Shown: one piece after another, positions 20,061 to 31,050 of the stretch | Numbering within the stretch: the first letter of the stretch is position 1 | How the letters are laid out: each line of letters starts with the position of its first letter | Origin: Dama dama | Taxonomy: Eukaryota; Chordata; Mammalia; Artiodactyla; Cervidae | Assembly (NCBI RefSeq): GCF_033118175.1 | Contig: NC_083688.1 | Coordinates: 1,548,501 to 1,612,500, forward strand | Length of the DNA: 64,000 bases | Direction of reading: 5' to 3' | Notes under the pieces: generated by a model | Told to the model about the DNA's origin: nothing | The model's database searches: none | What the model saw: only the letters and a program-made list of their open reading frames with translations | Program-made: the position numbers and the translations under genes

Positions 20061-22299
20061 GTGGCTAGAGCATGGACGCAGGGGACAGCAGCAGGAGGTG
20101 AGGTTTGCTTTCTCCTTGATCTGCCCAGGCCATCATTCATTGCAGCGCACTTGTTTGTTCATGGTGGCCTTGTCTTTCCTGGTCTGGATGGCAGGGTTCA
20201 AACGCTAAGGGTCTCCTTACGCCCGGTGCCCAGCCTGAGGCGTGGCTCCCACCGTGATTTGGGTCAGCATTGTTTGAAGTGATGTCTTAACAGGAATCCC
20301 CGTTACAGGCCTTTCGGAGAGCAGGTTTACATAAATGAAGGTGGGGTGAGAGGCAGCTGCAGAACCCAGACGGGAGTCAGGAGAGTGGACCCCAGGGAGG
20401 GGGCAGAACCGGGTCTCCAAAGGCATGCTCTCCCCACCTCCTGCTCCCTGCGTCCTGTGGGTTTTTCCCCATGTGCCCTTGTTTCTTCTGTCATTTCTCC
20501 TTGAGAATCAAGTTGTTTGGGAAAAAGAAAACCAGTTGCATAACCGTGTCCGTTGGCAGGCGTGTTCTAATTTTAAAAAATGTGTCACTCTCCACACTGC
20601 CTGTCCCTTAATCAGGCAATTACTTTATGATGTAGTATAGTTAGCGAGAGGAAGGGAAAAAAAAAAAAAAAAACAAAAAACCCAACAAACCACCAACCCT
20701 TGAAATCTCAAATAGTTTCTTGTGGGGAATTAACTCGGTAAATGTTTGACTCCAGCTCAAGAATGTCTTTTGTTTCCATTTGTAAGTGACAAAAGAGGCA
20801 CCAAAGGAAGGTGGTAATTTGGCATTAACCAATCTCCTTCATTAAAATTAGCTCCCCAAGCTGAGCGTCATGGAAACGGCGAATGTGGGGAGAAAGTCTT
20901 GGGGGGCGCTGTGGAGAGGGGGCCATGAGGATGTTTGTGGGAAGGGCAGGGTTACCGCATGGGCACGGCTCCGGGGAGCACAGCAGGAGACAGGATGAGT
21001 GGCGCGGCCACTGAAAATAGTACGTCCCGGATTGCGTCCTGCCCCCGTCCCAGCCCTTGTTTCAAGGCTTTTCGAACACCCAGCGCAGCCCTTTGATGTG
21101 AATCTTGCTATGCTCCTCATACAGTTGAGAACACTCAGCCTTGAGGCGGTAAGAGAATTTGCCTGACGCTCACGGCTGGGTGGGGCAGAACCAGAGCTTG
21201 CACCCGGGTCTCCTGACCCCAAAGAGCACGGTCTATTCCTGTTCACTCTCTTTGTTTCTCAGCGCCCTTTGCCTCTTGCTCAATCTTGGGGCAGATCCTG
21301 GCAGATCTCAATGCCAGAAGGGCTGCCAGCACCCCCACGAAGGTACATCAAGAACTTAAACCGTTTCTGCCAAGTTTTCTGCCAAGGGAGTTTCTGCCCA
21401 AGATGCCCTGAGTAGAAAGGCAAATTTGAGATACCTAAGAAGCTTCTCTCCAGCACTCAAGTCTTCCACAGGACCCCATTCCTCCCTTCCCAAGGGACCC
21501 CGACCACCCCCCCCCTCCTTTCTCCTGTGAGCTCTGATCCCCAAATCTCACCTGAGCCCCTCCCTTCATCAAAACACCCAGGTTTTGTGTCTTTTCCATG
21601 CCTTCCTGACTCACGTCAAGTCAGTAAGCTGGGGAGGTCAGCCTCTGTGCAGACCCACGGAGGATGCATGTGTAACTGGCAGGCAAGGGGCGGGGTGGGG
21701 TGGGTGGGGAGTGAGGTCACTGCTCTCTCCTCGCTGGATTCACCTGCATCCCTAACTCTCTTTCTCTCTCTGAGCTCAAGCCCTGAGACTCTTCCTGCTC
21801 CTCTAGAACCCTTCATTATGTAAAACAGCCTAGATAGCCATTCTGGCTAATTCTTTCCCCAGTTATTCCTCACTTCTTTATCAAGTATCTTGGCTATAAA
21901 CACAGGGCTGGCCATCACTGGAGGTGGAGGTTGGGGACAGGATCTTTTTGCAAAGACAATATTTTCACTGGTGAAAGTTGAGGGTGGTGAGGAATCTTAC
22001 TATTAACACATCTTGTCTCTGTCCCAAGGTCACACGTATTATAATAAGCCTGCCACCTGGAATTTGAACAGTGCTCTTTACTGGCTAAAACACAGCTGTG
22101 TCTTGAGACAGCAGGAAGTCCAGAGAACCCGTGAACACATCCCCAGCAAAGGACGGTGGGCTGTTCGTCCCCTGAAAGGCTCATGTGTCAGGGCAACAGG
22201 GCACCTTAGCCTAGACAGCCCCAGGAGGACCCTAAGACCTCTGACAAGTTGAAACAGGAACCCCTAGACAAGTCATTGCCTCACATCAGGCTTTGTGAC
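20061..22299. other. Unique DNA, 2.2 kb, repeat-poor
   Basis: No SINE or LINE recognised apart from a poly(A) run at about 20658-20677. 20500-20640 and 20690-20860 are AT-balanced and look conserved-non-coding-like (for example 'CCTTAATCAGGCAATTACTT'). A short segment at 21263-21342 has a strong pyrimidine tract plus AG before it and GTACAT after it; no protein family recognised. Confidence 0.4.
20658..20677 (+). repeat. Poly(A) tract
   Basis: About 19 A's followed by CAAAAAACCC. No retroelement body is recognised directly upstream. Confidence 0.9.
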
Positions 22300-22745
22300 A
22301 AAAGCAAACAATTATTAGGCACCTACTGTGTACAAAGAACTTACTTCCCTACAAGATGGGTATTATTCTCCCCTATCCATTTACAGAGCTTCCCAGGTGG
22401 TGCTAGTGGTAAAAGACCCCACCTCCCAATGCAGGAGACATAAGAGATGCAGGTTCAACCCCTGGGTCAGGAAGATCCCCTGGAGGAGGGCATGGCAACC
22501 CACTCCAGTATTCTTGCCTGGAGAATCCCATAGACAGAGGAGCCTGGCGGGCGAGGGTCCATAGGGTCGCAAAGAGTCGGACACAATGCAAGCAACTTAG
22601 CAGAAGCAGCATCCATTTTACAGATGATAAAACTGAGTCTCAGAGAGGTTAATTCACTTGTTCAAAGTCACACAGCTTGTGAGCAGTCAACCAAGGCCTT
22701 GAAGCTAACTCTGCCTGATATCAAAACCCATTCCCTCACCATTAC
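22300..22745 (-). repeat. MIR SINE relic, split by Bov-tA
   Basis: The left part (22300-22386), 'TTAGGCACCTACTGTGTAC', and the right part (22611-22745), 'ACAGATGATAAAACTGAGTC' then 'CAAAGTCACACAGCTTGTG', are one reversed MIR. The insertion fell in the core at ATCCATTTTACAG. Confidence 0.85.
22387..22610 (+). mobile_element. Bov-tA SINE inserted in MIR, with TSD
   Basis: Subtype with the extra ATAAGAGATGCAG block after the A-box region. ATCCATTTACAG at 22375-22386 and ATCCATTTTACAG at 22611-22623 are the target-site duplication. Confidence 0.97.
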
Positions 22746-22984
22746 ATCCTCCTGCTTCCCAACAATGAACACAGGGCCTGTCTTCCTATCTGCTGAAAGA
22801 GGCACAACCTCATTATACTTTCACAGATGTAGCATTGGAAGCAAAAGTCTGTGATGTCTTTTTCCAGGAATTTGGGAAAGGGTGGACTCTGCGGCAGTCT
22901 AGGACCCCTCATGGGGTTACCATTTCAAGATCTGTATAGCATTTGGTTACCGTGGCAAGAAGCTGATATAACCAGTTCATGGAC

Positions 22985-23165
22985 TCGTGCATTCAATCAC
23001 TCAAAGTAGTATTTATTGTGTGCCCACAGTGTGCCAGGCAGTGTGATGAATGTTGCCATTGTGAGCACAACTCATTTGGTTTCTGCTGGCGTGAAGTTTG
23101 CTGTTCTGTTGGGAAAATGGCATTAGACCAAGTAATTAAAACATCATATCTGTCAGAGAACAGGG
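22985..23165 (-). repeat. L2 LINE 3' relic, left part
   Basis: 'AGTATTTATTGTGTGCCCAC' then 'AGTGTGCCAGGCAGTGTGA' and 'GTGAAGTTTGCTGTTCTG' fit the reversed L2 3' end. Confidence 0.6.
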
Positions 23166-23764
23166 CTGTATTTTAAGAAGAAAGGGATTTAATACAGGGG
23201 ATTATGTGTTTATAAAAGCACTAGAAGGTCTGAAGAAGCAGGGCCTAGGCATGAGTCTCAGAACAATGTCGAACTCACCAGGAGGCGGGGCTGGGACCCT
23301 GAGGCCACACTGGACGCCCTGCCATTCTGGGTTTGGAGCCGCCACCACTGATGGAGGGGGTGAGGGGTCAACTGATGCTGTGATCCAGTAGTTAGGGAAT
23401 CAGCTCGAGAAGCTCTCATGACTGTCCCTCTTTCACGACACCCAGGATGCTTGCTGCAAGGAACACCTAGGAACTTGCTGCAAGAAAATCACAGATATTC
23501 TAACCAGTGGAGACGGTCAGAAACCACAGAGAGGTGGCATTCACTCCATGCTTACCTTGCAGATGGAAACCTCATTTTATCCTGCACCCTTGATGCAAAG
23601 GAGTCTGTGGGATTGGGCTTTTAGCCATCTGGACCATGAAGCGTGGGGAGAATGGGCATCAAGTATTGATGGACAATATCCAGAGAAGTCATGTTGAGGG
23701 TTGGGAAGAAAGACCCACAGGATGCCGTGGGTGTATAATGATGGGATGAATCTAGACTGTGGGG
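23166..23764. other. Unassigned 600-bp block between two L2 parts
   Basis: No family recognised. It begins near 'GGGATTTAATACAGGGGATT'. Because L2-like sequence seems to resume near 23765, this may be an unrecognised old insertion. Confidence 0.4.
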
Positions 23765-23865
23765 TCAAAGGCAGCTTCTCTCAAGAAGGTGATTGCCAAG
23801 CTGAGGTCTTAATGGTGGAGCCTGTGCAAAGGCCCTGAGATCAAGGGTGGAGGGTAGGCAGACCA
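23765..23865 (-). repeat. L2 LINE 3' relic, right part
   Basis: 'GCCAAGCTGAGGTCTTAATG' and 'GTGCAAAGGCCCTGAGATCA' are typical internal phrases of the reversed L2 3' region. Confidence 0.55.
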
Positions 23866-23879
23866 TAGTTTGGGTGATT

Positions 23880-24240
23880 GTTCAATAAGTATCCACCCCT
23901 CCCCCACCGTCTAAGTGGTTGGTAGGCACTTTCCTGCCCAACAGCATTAGCTTTGCCATGTGATTTGTTTGGCCAGATATGACACGTGCAGAGGCCTTGT
24001 TTGGTTTGGATTATTGCATTCGGGTAGTCCATTATGAGAGACACCCCTCTGGATTCCAGAAAGAAAACAAATGAAGTTTAAATGAACCATTCACCTGAGC
24101 GCAGCCTCTGTCAGCCAAACCCCAGCCAACCTGCAGACCCATGGACCTGAGAATAAATGCTTGTTACTGTACGTCACTGAGGTTTGGGGTGGTTTGTTAC
24201 ACAGCACTAGTGTGGCTATCGCTGACTGATACACAGTCTG
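23880..24240 (+). mobile_element. MLT1-like MaLR LTR relic
   Basis: 'GCCATGTGATTTGTTTGGCC', 'CCAGCCAACCTGCAGACCC', 'GAATAAATGCTTGTTACTG' and the end 'GCTGACTGATACACAG' follow the sense 3' half of an MLT1-like LTR. Subfamily is uncertain. Confidence 0.6.
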
Positions 24241-24354
24241 AGCTCCTGAAAGAAAACAGTTCAGCATGACTGGCATGGCGGGGAAGACTGGGGACCACAA
24301 CGCAAGAGGCAGGGGCACAGTGGGCAGGGGCTCTGCAGGCCGTTAGGGACGACG

Positions 24355-24465
24355 GGATGTCCCCATTTCACACGGGGTCAGGCTGAGGTCAAGAGAGGCG
24401 AGGTGCCAGGGGCCCATGGCAGGTCAGGGGCACAGCAGAGGCGGAGCCTGGTCTCCTGGATCCCA
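24355..24465 (-). repeat. MIR SINE relic
   Basis: 'CCCCATTTCACACGGGGTCA' and 'CAGCAGAGGCGGAGCCTGG' resemble the reversed MIR core and 5' half. Confidence 0.55.
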
Positions 24466-24549
24466 CCTATGACTGTCCTCCTTCATCTTATCTAAACATC
24501 GGCAGCAACCTTTCCACGCCATCTGTGTTCACTGTGGTTGGTTATCAGC

Positions 24550-24650
24550 TGATGTATCCAGTGCTGCCTGGCTTAACCCTGTCAGTATCTCCACTTGCAG
24601 TGAGGAAACGGGGCATCAGAGAGGGTCCGCTTTCTGCTCAAGGTCCAGCG
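24550..24650 (-). repeat. Possible MIR relic
   Basis: 'GCAGTGAGGAAACGGGGCAT' then 'CAGAGAGGGTCC' only. Confidence 0.4.
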
Positions 24651-25160
24651 CCCACGATCCCCACCACTGGGCACCGCTGGCCGCTCACCAGCCTGGCTTC
24701 TCATCCCAGCTGTGCTGAACGGGACTGCCGGTGCCCTGGGCCCCAGGTTCTGACTCTGGGCTCTGTGCAGCCCTGCTGGCTCAGGTTAGCTGCGTTTACA
24801 CCTCAGGCGGGAGAGCGTGGGGACGGTTTGATGTCGGTGATGGAGAGGGTCAGTTCCCATTGTGCGTTCCTGGTAATCACAGGCTTCTTTGTCGGCAGGC
24901 AATCACTCCTGTGGGGGAAATCTCCTTCTCAGAAGGTGGCTCACAAAGAGGGCTTAGCCTGTGTCTAACGGGAAGTGACAAGGGCAAGGGACAATGAGGG
25001 GAGAACGGAGGAAGGGAAGACACAGGCCATTCTACTATTGGGCCACTGGAGGAAGGAGGGGGATGAGAGCTTCAGAAACCCAAGGACAGGCTGCCTCTGG
25101 TCTGGCCGGGGCACTGGACCACCTGGCGTCGCCTTCCCAAACTGGACTGTAGCAAGCACA
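24651..25160. other. Unique DNA
   Basis: Two chance frames (24525-24968, 24731-24997) overlap here. No feature supported. Confidence 0.4.
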
Positions 25161-25365
25161 GGGCTTCCCAGGTGGCGCTGCTGGTAAAGAACCTGCCTGC
25201 CAATGCAGAGACATAAGAGATGCCGATTTGATCCCTGTGTTGGAAGATCCCCTGGAGGAGGGCATGGCAACCCACTCCAGTATTCTCGACTGGAGAATCC
25301 CATGGACAGAGGAGCCTGGGCGTAGGGTCACAAAGGGTCGGACGCGACTGAGCGACTCAGCTTGC
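25161..25365 (+). mobile_element. Bov-tA SINE (ATAAGAGATG subtype)
   Basis: 'GGGCTTCCCAGGTGGCGCTG', 'ACATAAGAGATGCCGATTTG' and 'GGTCGGACGCGACTGAGCG'. Confidence 0.97.
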
Positions 25366-25499
25366 ATGCCAGTGCAGGAACCCCCGGATACTGGCGGACG
25401 GTCTGCAGACCAGAGAACCCCAGCGCGACCCTCTCCCACATTTCCTAGCTCTGTGCTTCCTGGCTGGGGGCAGGGCAGTAGTGCATTTCCTGGACCCCT

Positions 25500-25765
25500 T
25501 GTCTTTCTGTGAGGTCACATGACTCGCCCTGGCCAATGAGCTGTGAGTGACGGTGGTACACGTCACTTCCGGCCCGGAACACTTAAAAGCCAACGCAGCT
25601 CCTTCCGCGCCCCGGGCTGGGAAGCGCCTCTTGAGAATGGAAAGCGGGAGCCGACGCCCCTGTCAACCTGCAGTGGACGCACGGAACAGGTGACGTACAC
25701 CTGTGTTGTCACAGCCAGGAATATTATGGAGGTCTTTGTTACTGCCACATAGCTGAGTCTAGCCC
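25500..25765 (+). mobile_element. MLT1-like MaLR LTR relic
   Basis: 'GGCCAATGAGCTGTGAGTGA', 'CACGTCACTTCCGGCCCGG' and 'GGAGGTCTTTGTTACTGCC' match the same LTR family as at 39.1 kb. Subfamily uncertain. Confidence 0.55.
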
Positions 25766-27804
25766 CGCAGATAAAAACGATTCAATGAGAAAGGGACGCG
25801 CTTACAAACCTGATCAGTTTCCTAGAGATTCACAGGGCGCATTATCTGTGAAGGGTCTGAGAAGGCCTGAAAAACAGAAGAGAAAACTTGTCTACGGTGG
25901 TTTACTTCAAGCTTTCCCAAATGTGTAGACCAGCAATCCTTCCCACCCGTGGGACATCTTTCCTGGGACAGCGGGATGACAAGGAGAATCTTCCAGGTTG
26001 CTCTCACAGACTCAAGAAGCATCTCTGAAGACATCTCATCTCAGACATCCTCCCGCGAATGCTGACTGGAAGAAATGGGGAAGGATCTGGATACTCAGAT
26101 CAGAACGAGACAATCTGCTTATCAGCTTTGCCCTGCACCAGCTCCGTCTCCAGTGTGGAAAGTCGTCTCTTCTTTCTCAACCTCGGCACCCTTCCTCTGC
26201 CTCCAGGCTGATGATGAGATGATTCTGCAACGTGCTTGGCACGGCAGAGGTGCTAAGTTGGCGGCTGCAGCTGTTCCCAGATGTGCCAACAACTGTCTGA
26301 AGGGTGGACTGCAGCCATGCAGGGAGCACAGAGCCAGGATGTGTTAAACCTGCCAGGGAGAGATAGCCAGATTTGGAAAGCAGCCTGGCAGTCTGTAAGG
26401 GGCTCAGCAACACAAAAGACCTCATGCATTGCCCCTGGGATACCGTTTCTCCCCTGACGTGGTGTCAAGTTCCGCGTGAGTCTCCCAGCTGAGCTCCCAC
26501 GCCGCTGCTGGAGCCCACCTCCTCCCTGCAACCCCAAGGATGTGGCATCCTGCCACCAAGATCCTCCGCTGGGACTTGCGTTGCCAGGGACCCGTGGAAA
26601 TGGGTTCTGATCCTCCCAATTCCATTCAGACTGCTGTGGTCCTTGGGGCTCAGCTTTCCCTGTTGCAGCCACTGCCATCTTCCCGTGGGATCCCCTGGGA
26701 TCCCATGTCCACCTTTGCCAAGGCCCTCCCTCAGCAAGTTTTCACTTTAGACACCTGCTCCTGCGTCCCGCTGGGGACTAAACGACTGACTCCGAAGAGT
26801 GTTGCTTTTTCCTCCGGGCCTCCATGACAGCAGTGGGGAGGGGGGACCGTGTCATTTGTGTCTTGAGCCGTGGACTCTGCCCTTTGGATGACGCCTCCGG
26901 TGGAGCCCCAGATACACAACACAGGCAAGAGCAGGGTGCCCCGCCCCTCCACGGCTTCCGGCTCACAGAGTCGGCTCAAACCCACTTGAAGAGCCTCCCA
27001 GCTCACGAGTGGTGCGCACCTCCATGAGACACATCCCCACTGCCTCTCCCTCCTCCTCTCCGGGGGACACACACCCTCTGCTCCCTGGCGCCCCCTCCTC
27101 CCACGAATCCATCTTCTGGCTCCTCTGCTTAGGTCAGAGGCTGCCTCCTGGCCTCTGTTTTAGAGGAGGAGTCCCCAGACGCTGCCTCTGCTGCTCAGGG
27201 ATTCTAGGAGCTCATGATGGCGGCAGAGCCTGTCCCACACCGTGTCCTTGCCCCCCACCATCAGGCTCTGCTGCAGTTAGATGCTGGAGGCGGGTTTTTT
27301 ACCTTAGCTGGGGATCCCTGTTTTTTCACTGCTCCCCTGAGTTAAGACAGGGCTTGAGCTGTGCCCTGTCCCAAACCTTCTCAGGGGTAGGGGCTGGGCT
27401 ATCTGCATCTCAGGCCTCAGAAAACCCTGCTGGTACCAACCCCCTTCTGACCTGCTAGCTGAAGAGGGGACGAGAGCTCGTTAGCTGCACATTAGCATTA
27501 TTATTCAACTCAAGTGCTCTGTCAGGGCTTACACAAGGGAGCTGTCAGGCGCCCAGTCTACGGGTCTGCTTGTCCTTGCTTGAGATTTTAATCATCTCTG
27601 GAGGTGGCTTTTTAAAAAAAAAAAAAAAGTTATAATAATGATGGTGGTGGGTGGTGACAAGAGCATTCCCTCCTCAACCTGAGTCATGGTGCCCAGTGGG
27701 ATGGCCTGAGGGGGGCAGGGTGGCAAAATATACCCCCTAAAATAGGCACAAACTGGTAATAACAGACCTTGTGGGTCCATTCTAATCTGCTCCCTACTTC
27801 TAGA
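25766..27804. other. Unique DNA, 2 kb, GC-rich in its second half
   Basis: No repeat recognised except an A-run at about 27614-27628. Many overlapping frames (up to 149 codons at 27009-27458) on both strands, none with a recognisable domain. Confidence 0.4.
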
Positions 27805-27928
27805 CCTGCAGAAGGACATGGCAACCCACTCCAGTATACTTGCCTGGGAAATCCCATGGACAGAGGAGACTTGCAGGTTACCGGCCATGGGGTCACAGAG
27901 AGTTGGACACGACGGAGCATCTAAACAG
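27805..27928 (+). mobile_element. Bov-tA SINE, 5'-truncated
   Basis: Only the BovA half is present: 'GGCAACCCACTCCAGTATAC' to 'GAGTTGGACACGACGGAGC'. The tRNA-like head is missing. Confidence 0.94.
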
Positions 27929-29079
27929 CTACTTGTAGAATCATGTTGCCCAGTTTCACATTTCTTCAGGAGCGGGAATGTTCTCCAGAATTTCACACCA
28001 GTTCCTTTGGGGGAGCTCTCTGCGGTGCACACAGATCCTCTCCTGTTCCTTTTGAAACGGTTCTCTCCCTTCAGGTATCTGAGATTGGCCAGGAGAGAGA
28101 ATAACCATATCACACTTAATAGAATCTTCTGCATCAGAGAGAACTCTTTTGGGAGCAAGTGACAGAAAAGATTAAGTCTAAAGGGCCCAAGAAACAACCA
28201 CTACAGATGGTGTTTTAAGCCACAGAACACATAGATTTGGGAGAAAGCTTCAGGTCTGGTTGGATCCAGGTGGTTCCTAAAAATATTGGTAGAATAATAC
28301 AAAAATATACATATGCTTATTTACATAAACATAATAAGTCCCAATATAAAAATATTGACATTCTCCTTGGCCATCACTAGTTCCTGCTTTCCTTTGTGTT
28401 GACTGCATTCTCAGGATTTCCCCTTATAGTGCCAAGCTTCCATCCCACCCTCTTAATGGGAGGGTCTTCCTCTTTTTTAACCAGTCGCTACTGAAGTCCA
28501 GCATTGGCTCTTTGGCCTCCCATTGGCCCAGCTTAGGTCACATGCCCATCCCTGAACCAATCATTGTGGCCAGGAGGAGGAGACGCTCTGATTGGACAGG
28601 CTTGGATCACATGTCCAAGCAAGCAGCAAAAAGGAGGATAACCCCATTCAAGTCACAGTGGACTGAGAGGGGGAGGAGGGTTGGGTTTCCCCAGAGTAAG
28701 GGGTGCATGTCCCAGAAATGCAAAACCTTGATGGATATTTATATGTACTGATACTGCAGATGGATCCACTCCGCATCCAGCGCCCACGGTCACCTCCTTC
28801 ATGGCTTCCAAATCCAGAGCTAGGCTGTATTTCAACCTCCACCCCAAATGAGGGGAAGCTCTCTTTGTTAAGATGGTTGTCTTTATCAAGATAGGAGTAG
28901 AAATCTTGCAATGGTGAACTGAAATTCAGGGACTCATAGTTGCCAGGGTTACTCAGTTTAACCTTCACCTGAGGCTTCTTCCCTTTGCAGCCCAAGAGGT
29001 TGGCCAGTTTCTACGTCCAGGGAATTACACGCTTACACTGTTGGTGTCCACTGGACAGTGACCTCCTTCCGGGTGAGGA
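27929..29079. other. Mostly unique DNA
   Basis: 28285-28370 is A/T-rich. 28500-28630 has repeated ATTGG/CCAAT-type phrases ('CCCATTGGCCCAGCTTAGG', 'GAACCAATCATTGTGGCC') suggestive of an old retroelement that I cannot name. Confidence 0.35.
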
Positions 29080-29165
29080 TTTTGTTTTGTTTACTTCTTT
29101 AATCCCAGGACTAAAGGACAGTGCCTGGCAATATATGTATTGTTGCATAAATCAATAAATTTCAC
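29080..29165 (+). repeat. L2 LINE 3' end relic
   Basis: 'GACAGTGCCTGGCAATATAT' then 'TTGCATAAATCAATAAATTT'. Confidence 0.5.
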
Positions 29166-29207
29166 AACTGGTTGGTTCTGACTTAAAAGAAAATTCTCCT
29201 TATAAAT

Positions 29208-29250
29208 GTATTTGTTGTTATTTAGTCACTAAGTTGTGTCCAACGCTTGC
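29208..29250 (-). mobile_element. BovA/BovB 3'-terminal scrap
   Basis: 'TTGTTGTTATTTAGTCACTA' then 'AGTTGTGTCCAACGCT' are the last bases of a Bov element in reverse; nothing else of it remains. Confidence 0.7.
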
Positions 29251-29477
29251 ATATTTAAACAAAATTTAGCTTTTGAGGATTTCTACCCTCTGATTAGGAC
29301 GACTCACTCAGAAAAACATCTTCAGGGGACTACATGTCAGACATTTAATGCTACCCAGAATCCACCACCTCCACTCCATCTCTCCTCAGGCTGTTCAGTG
29401 CTGCTGCTTTCAACTCCTTCCATGGGGTTTGATTTGCAGTCCCTTTCTCCATGCTATCTCTAGAGCTAATCCCCTTG

Positions 29478-30612
29478 GCCATTCAGTTCAGTTCAGTCAC
29501 TCAGTCATGTCCGACTCTTTGCGACCCCATGGACTGCAGCACGCCAGGCCTCCCTGTCCATCACCAACTCCCAGAGTTGACTCAAACTCATGTCCATTGA
29601 GTCGGTGATACCATCTGACCATCTCATCCTCTGTCATCCCCTTCTCCTCCTGCCTTCAATCTTTCCCAGCATCAGGGTCTTTTCAAAAGAGTCAGTTCTT
29701 TGCATTGGTGGCCAGAGTACTGGAGTTTCAGCTTCAACATCAGTCCTTCCAATGAACACCCAGGGCTGATCTCTTTTAGGATGGACTGGTTGGATCTCCT
29801 TGCAGTCCAAGGGACTCTCAAGAGTCTTCTCCAACACCACAGTTCAAAAACATCAATTCTTCAGTGCTCAGCTTTCTTGATAGTCCAACTCTCACATCCA
29901 TACATGAGTACTGGAAAAGCCATAGCCTTGACTAGATGGACCTTTGTTGGCAAAGTAATGTCTCTGCTTTTTAATATGCTATCTAGGTTGGTCATAGCTT
30001 TTCTTCCAAGGAATAAGCGTCTTTTTATTTCATGGCTGCAGTCACCGTCTGCAGTGATTTTGGAGCCCCCCAAAATAAAGTCTCTCACTGTTTCCACTGT
30101 TTCCCCATCTATTTGCCATGAAGTGATGGGAACGGATGCCATAATCTTAGTTTTCTGAATGTTGAACTTTAAGCCAATTTTTTCACTCTTCTCTTTCACC
30201 TTCATCAAGAGGCTGTTTAGTTCTTCCCTTTCTGCCATAAGGGTGGTGTCATCTGCATATCTGAGGTTATTGATATTTCTCCTGGCAATCTTGATTCCAG
30301 CTTGTGCTTCATCCAGCCCAGTGTTTCTCATGATGTACTCTGCATAGAAGTTAAATAAGCAGGGTGACAATATACAGCCTTGATGTACTCCTTTTCCTAT
30401 TTGGAACCAGTCTGTTGTTCCATGTCCAGTTCTGACTGTTGCTTCCTGACCTGCATACAGATTTCTCAAGAGGCAGGTCAGGTGGTCTGGTATTCCCATC
30501 TCCTAAAGAATTTTCCACAGTTTATTGTGATCCACACAGTCAAAGGCTTTGGCTTAGTCAATAAAACAGAAACAGATGCTTTTCTGGAACTCTCTTGCTG
30601 AATGTAGAAGCT
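29478..30612 (-). mobile_element. BovB LINE, 1.1 kb, 5'-truncated
   Basis: Starts (3' end of the element) with a CAGTT repeat and 'GTCATGTCCGACTCTTTGCG', and continues unbroken through the 3' UTR into the reverse transcriptase region, ending near 30612 where similarity to the RTE reading frame stops. No clear TSD was found. Coding remains are described separately. Confidence 0.97.
29861..30499 (-). pseudogene. BovB reverse transcriptase fragment (212 codons)
   Basis: Part of the single RTE-type polyprotein (endonuclease plus reverse transcriptase) of BovB. The reverse transcriptase catalytic motif YADD is encoded at 30248-30259, preceded by 'GVHQGCILSPCLFNFY', an RT palm motif. The fragment begins just after an in-frame TAG at 30500-30502 and ends at a stop near 29861. 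Upstream, the part that should hold the first catalytic aspartate ('KAFDCVDH', about 30535-30560) is still readable but sits behind further stops. No endonuclease domain is present because the copy is 5'-truncated. Non-functional; a host gene is excluded by the matching BovB nucleotide context. Confidence 0.95.
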
Positions 30613-30639
30613 GAGGATGGGGAAAATTAATCTTCTGGA

Positions 30640-31050
30640 GCACTTCTTCTGTCCCAAGTACTTCACTTGTAAATGCATTCAGCTATTGACTGCTAACAAG
30701 ATTATGAAGTAGGCACGTGAGTACGCTAAGTTGCTTCAGTCATGTCTGACTCTTTGGGACACTATGGACTGTAGCCCACCAGTCACCTCTGTCCATGGAA
30801 TTCTCCAGGCAAGAATACTAGATAGAGTGGGTAACCATGCCCTCCTCCAGGGGATCCTCCTCACCCAGGGGTCTAACACACATCTATTGCATTGCAGGCA
30901 GATTCTTTACCCAGAGCCATGAAGCCCATGAAGTAGGTGTAATTGTCCCCAGTTTACAGATTTTGAACCTGGAGGCTCAGAGACGTTCCTCATTTGCAAA
31001 AGTCACACATCTGAAAAGGAGGCAAACTCAGGACTCAAACCCAGAATAGC
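30640..31050 (-). repeat. MIR SINE relic, split by Bov-tA
   Basis: The left part (30640-30713) ends ATGAAGTAGG. The right part (30928-31050) begins with the same word and reads 'CCCCAGTTTACAGATTTTGA' then 'AAAAGTCACACATCTG'. Confidence 0.75.
30714..30927 (-). mobile_element. Bov-tA SINE inserted in MIR, with 10-bp TSD
   Basis: 'CTAAGTTGCTTCAGTCATGT' to 'GCAGGCAGATTCTTTACCC'. ATGAAGTAGG is duplicated at 30704-30713 and 30928-30937. The head end is degraded ('CCAGAGCCATGAAGCCC'). Confidence 0.96.

Noticed and set aside
21159..21359. Secreted small protein (hydrophobic leader followed by Cys)
   Set aside because: No good start context; the hydrophobic part arises from the CT-rich pyrimidine tract.
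27009..27458. A 149-codon unique-region gene
   Set aside because: Low-complexity P/S/C/G-rich frame overlapped by other frames; no recognisable family or splice context.
29861..30499. A functional reverse transcriptase gene
   Set aside because: 5'-truncated BovB copy with stops upstream of the YADD segment and no endonuclease domain.
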